Source: Firmicutes bacterium AM55-24TS | GTDB lineage: Bacteria > Bacillota > Clostridia > UBA1381 | DNA length: 64,000 nucleotides | Assembly (NCBI GenBank): GCA_003460745.1 | Contig: QTVU01000009.1 | Location: 1-64,000, forward strand | Direction of reading: 5' to 3' | Shown here: positions 61,063-64,000 of the stretch, piece after piece | Numbering within the stretch: the stretch's first letter is position 1 | Layout: each line of letters opens with the position of its first letter | Notes under the pieces: model-generated | Seen by the model: only the letters and a program-made list of their open reading frames with translations | What the model was told of the DNA's origin: nothing | Database searches by the model: none | Made by a program: the position numbers and the translations under genes

Positions 61063-64000
61063 ATGTTAAAAAAATTAACCGCATTTTTGACGGTAGCTGT
61101 AATGGTTACATCAGTTGCGTCAATATCGGTGTTGACGTCATATGCCGACACAAATTCAACTATTGAAAAACGAGTAATGGAAAAACTTGATCGAGGCACT
61201 GTTGCCGTTAAAACAAACGGCGGTGTATATTTGTCGTGGCGACTTTTGGGTACGGAAAGTCTGACAAATCAAGCATTTGACATATACCGTGACGGCGAAA
61301 AAATATATACAACAGGCGGACACGATGCAACTTGCTATACCGATTCAAAAGGCACAGCGGATAACAAGTATACAGTTGTGCCGAAAGGTGAGGCAATAGA
61401 CGAAACAGAGGCGGTTGATGTTTGGACAACCAACACAATATATAAAGGTCGTTCTGTGGCATATAAAGACATTGCGTTTAAAGTTCCTGACGGAGGAAAG
61501 ACGCCGACAGATGAAGAATATACATATACCGCAAACGATATGAGTGTGGGCGACCTTGACGGTGACGGAGAATATGAATACATCGTAAAATGGGACCCGT
61601 CTAATTCAAAGGATAATTCCGTTAAGGGTTATACGGGCAATGTGTACTTGGACGCATATGAGCTTGACGGCACTCTTCTTTGGAGAATAGATTTGGGAGT
61701 TAATATCCGCGCGGGTGCGCACTATACTCAATATATGGTGTATGATTTTGACGGTGACGGTAAGTCGGAAGTCATATTAAAAACAGCACCGGGCTCAAAA
61801 GACGGTGAGGGTAATTATGTCTCAAAAGCAGGAAAGAATATAACCAAGGGTGACGATAAAAAAGATTGCAGAAATTCATTCGGTTTGCTTATGGGCAAGG
61901 ATGGCGGACCGGAGTATTTAACTGTATTTAACGGTGAAACAGGTGCGGCAATGCAGACTGTTGATTTTGACCCGCCGAGAAGTATTTTGACATCTTCCGA
62001 ATGGGGCGACAGCTATGCAAACAGAAGTGAAAGATATCTTGCCGCGGTGGCATATCTTGACGGTGTACACCCGAGTGTTGTAATGACAAGAGGATATTAT
62101 ACATATGTGTATGCGGCGGCATATACTTGGGACGGCACAGACCTTAAAGAACAATGGCTTTCAACTAATACACCGACAGAAGAAAATGGCGGTACAGGTT
62201 GTACCGTAAAATATGCAGACGGTACAAGTAAAAATAATCCAAATAAAACGCTTTATGCACAAGGTGCACACAGTGTATCGGTAGCTGACGTGGATAATGA
62301 CGGATATGACGAGATTATTTTCGGCAGTGCGGTTCTTGACAATGACGGAACTGTTTTGACGTATGACGGTCGAGGACACGGTGACGCAGAACACGTTTCG
62401 GACTTTGATAACGATGGAAAACAAGAAATATTTATGGCGCACGAGGCAGGTAAGCACAATGATGACACAATTCCATATGCGGTAGATATAAAGAGATATA
62501 ATGGTGATATTATGCTACAAGCCGCACAGGGAGATATAGGCAGAGGTATTATGGATAATGTCGATGATGATTATGCGTTGTCAAGCGGTAATCTTTCGTT
62601 GTTCTGGTCGGTAGCGGCTGACGGTATATATAATCAAGCAGGTGAAAAAGTAGGAAATATACCTAATACCAATGGAAGCAATATGGAGAATTTTGCAGTA
62701 TATTGGGACGGTGATTTGGGACGAGAATTGCTTGACGGAAATAAACTTGTAAAATACAGCATAAAAAGCGGTGCGGAAAGAATTTATTATAACAGTAAAA
62801 ATTCAACATTGCCGGGTTCAATAAATAACGGTACAAAGTCAAATGCGTGTCTTACAGCCGACCTTTTCGGTGATTGGCGTGAAGAAATCGTGCTTAGATA
62901 CGGTGACGGTGTGAGAATTTATTTTTCGACTATTCCGACTGATTACAGACTTACAACGCTTATGCACGACAGTCAATATCGTTGCGCAATAGCATGGCAG
63001 AATGTCGGATACAACCAGTCGCCTCATACAAGCTATTATATAGGTTCGGCGGCTTTGGCGAAAGATTCGGGTGGCAACACGTTAAACTACCTTGCACCAA
63101 GTACGTCATTCACTAAAGTGACATATCCCGATACTTCGTTATTTACACCACGTCCTACGGTAAAAGCCACGACAGCACCTGTGACTGTTACTGCCGATGC
63201 GGATACATATCTTGTGGACAGTACAACGGCACACGGCTCTGACGAGGAATTGAAGATTAATCAAGCACAAAATGTATATACATCAAGCTCGCCGGGATTG
63301 AAAGATGTTAAAGGTTTGGGATTGATTCGCTTTGACCTTTCAAAGTATGCCGGTAAAAAATTAGTATCGGCAACATTAAATTTGTATGATAAATTTTCAA
63401 ATACGGAAAAGAAAAATTCGGTTTTACATCTTGATTACTGTTCAAAGAATGATTGGGACGAGGCGACAGTTACTACAAATGATATAACAGTGAGAGGCGA
63501 AAATACACCGTTATCGTCATTGGGTTTACAAGTGTCACCTGCATACAATGTCGATTATAAGGAAATATCGTTCGATGTGACGGATGTAATAAAAGAGAAG
63601 TGTACAGATAATTTGATTACGTTTACATTGTGGACAGGTACAGGACGTGAACAGGTTATCGCGTCAAAGGAATACAGCGGTACAGATGCGCAAGGACCGA
63701 CGCTTGTTTTGGAATTTGAGGGAGAAGAGCCGACACCAACGCCAACAGTAGTGCCAACGGCAACACCAACATTAAAGCCGACAGCGACACCGACGGTAGT
63801 GCCAACGGCAACACCAACATTAAAGCCGACAGCGACGCCGACGGTAGTGCCAACGGCAACACCGACATTAAAGCCGACAGCAACACCAACGGTAGTGCCA
63901 ACGGCAACACCAACATTAAAGCCGACAGCAACACCGGCGGTTACTTCAACATTAAAGCCGACAACAATTCCGACAGCAATCCCAACGGTGATTCCAACAG
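61063..64000 (+). CDS. Rhamnogalacturonan lyase (PL11-type), partial at right edge
   Basis: The frame starts at ATG 61063 (AAGGGAG upstream) and is open to the window end, so at least 979 residues. Signal peptide MLKKLTAFLTVAVMVTSVAS, cleavage near SYA-DTN. A family-11 catalytic domain (about 30-690) with an N-terminal beta-sandwich and an eight-bladed propeller holds several calcium-loop motifs (DLDGDGEYE, DFDGDGKSE, DVDNDGYDE, DFDNDGKQE) and WGDSYANRSERYLAAVAYLD, HDSQYRCAIAWQNVGYNQSP. It cleaves rhamnogalacturonan I of pectin by beta-elimination. A DNRLRE/CBM-like domain follows (about 705-885), then Thr/Pro linker repeats (16-residue unit PTATPTVVPTATPTLK, about four copies from 63726). 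The missing C terminus may hold an SLH or other wall anchor. Confidence 0.9.
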   Translation, partial: MLKKLTAFLTVAVMVTSVASISVLTSYADTNSTIEKRVMEKLDRGTVAVKTNGGVYLSWRLLGTESLTNQAFDIYRDGEKIYTTGGHDATCYTDSKGTADNKYTVVPKGEAIDETEAVDVWTTNTIYKGRSVAYKDIAFKVPDGGKTPTDEEYTYTANDMSVGDLDGDGEYEYIVKWDPSNSKDNSVKGYTGNVYLDAYELDGTLLWRIDLGVNIRAGAHYTQYMVYDFDGDGKSEVILKTAPGSKDGEGNYVSKAGKNITKGDDKKDCRNSFGLLMGKDGGPEYLTVFNGETGAAMQTVDFDPPRSILTSSEWGDSYANRSERYLAAVAYLDGVHPSVVMTRGYYTYVYAAAYTWDGTDLKEQWLSTNTPTEENGGTGCTVKYADGTSKNNPNKTLYAQGAHSVSVADVDNDGYDEIIFGSAVLDNDGTVLTYDGRGHGDAEHVSDFDNDGKQEIFMAHEAGKHNDDTIPYAVDIKRYNGDIMLQAAQGDIGRGIMDNVDDDYALSSGNLSLFWSVAADGIYNQAGEKVGNIPNTNGSNMENFAVYWDGDLGRELLDGNKLVKYSIKSGAERIYYNSKNSTLPGSINNGTKSNACLTADLFGDWREEIVLRYGDGVRIYFSTIPTDYRLTTLMHDSQYRCAIAWQNVGYNQSPHTSYYIGSAALAKDSGGNTLNYLAPSTSFTKVTYPDTSLFTPRPTVKATTAPVTVTADADTYLVDSTTAHGSDEELKINQAQNVYTSSSPGLKDVKGLGLIRFDLSKYAGKKLVSATLNLYDKFSNTEKKNSVLHLDYCSKNDWDEATVTTNDITVRGENTPLSSLGLQVSPAYNVDYKEISFDVTDVIKEKCTDNLITFTLWTGTGREQVIASKEYSGTDAQGPTLVLEFEGEEPTPTPTVVPTATPTLKPTATPTVVPTATPTLKPTATPTVVPTATPTLKPTATPTVVPTATPTLKPTATPAVTSTLKPTTIPTAIPTVIPT
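63726..64000 (+). repeat. 48-bp tandem repeats coding a Thr/Pro linker
   Basis: The unit starts CCGACAGCGACACCGACGG and repeats about every 48 bases, four times, with scattered third-position changes. It encodes PTATPTVVPTATPTLK and gives way to degenerate copies near the window end. Confidence 0.9.

Noticed and set aside
63656..63934. Leu/Ala-rich frame on the minus strand in the linker repeats
   Set aside because: It is the reverse reading of the 48-bp repeats encoding the Thr/Pro linker.

Overview
The window looks like chromosomal DNA of an AT-rich anaerobic member of the Clostridia (Bacillota). Supporting signs are strong AGGAGG ribosome binding sites, many S-layer-homology (SLH) and copper-amine-oxidase-like 'stalk' surface proteins, a reverse-type rubrerythrin with a Fur/PerR regulator, and a Tn1549/CD1108-type conjugation gene set. 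A rhamnogalacturonan lyase with Thr-Pro linkers at the right edge suggests a pectin-using gut bacterium. Monoglobus-like lineages would fit, but that is inference. I saw no rRNA, tRNA or CRISPR array.

Layout. 1-4.8 kb is a decayed accessory patch: a partial gene, a membrane protein, and an IS256-family element (1492-4445) with both inverted repeats and an 8-bp target duplication. The middle of its transposase has been replaced by cargo: an IS110 remnant, a stalk-domain protein, a broken zinc-ribbon gene and a truncated DUF1232 gene. The element sits inside an intrinsic terminator. 4.8-11 kb is a complete type I restriction-modification operon (hsdM-hsdS-hsdR, minus strand). 11.4-11.9 kb is a wrecked large serine recombinase.

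About 11.9-49.0 kb is an integrative conjugative element, almost wholly on the minus strand. From its right end it reads: tyrosine integrase, RepA-type initiator, ParB, an LRR/SLH surface protein, a 2645-residue ArdC-MutS-I-methylase-helicase giant, ParM/ParR-like partition genes, a candidate oriT, MobC, relaxase, PcfB, a 1.7k-residue Cys-rich SLH protein, the VirD4 coupling protein, Maff2, VirB6-like protein, a toxin-antitoxin pair, two paralogous accessory proteins, a DNA methylase, PrgI, VirB4, an NlpC/P60 hydrolase and a small secreted protein. It thus carries its own transfer, replication, partition and surface-protein modules.

49.2-64 kb is core genome: rubrerythrin and a Fur/PerR regulator with a Fur-type box; purC, purB and purA with a stalk-domain gene between purB and purA; an FkbH-like HAD protein; a CapA-like protein; a three-gene TrpXYZ-like ABC transporter preceded by an apparent attenuator leader; and a partial family PL11 rhamnogalacturonan lyase.

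Three otherwise healthy genes (purB, the Fur regulator, one ICE gene) each appear to lack a single base, two of them clearly in homopolymer runs. This pattern may mean sequencing error rather than true pseudogenes, and it should temper any claim of gene loss.
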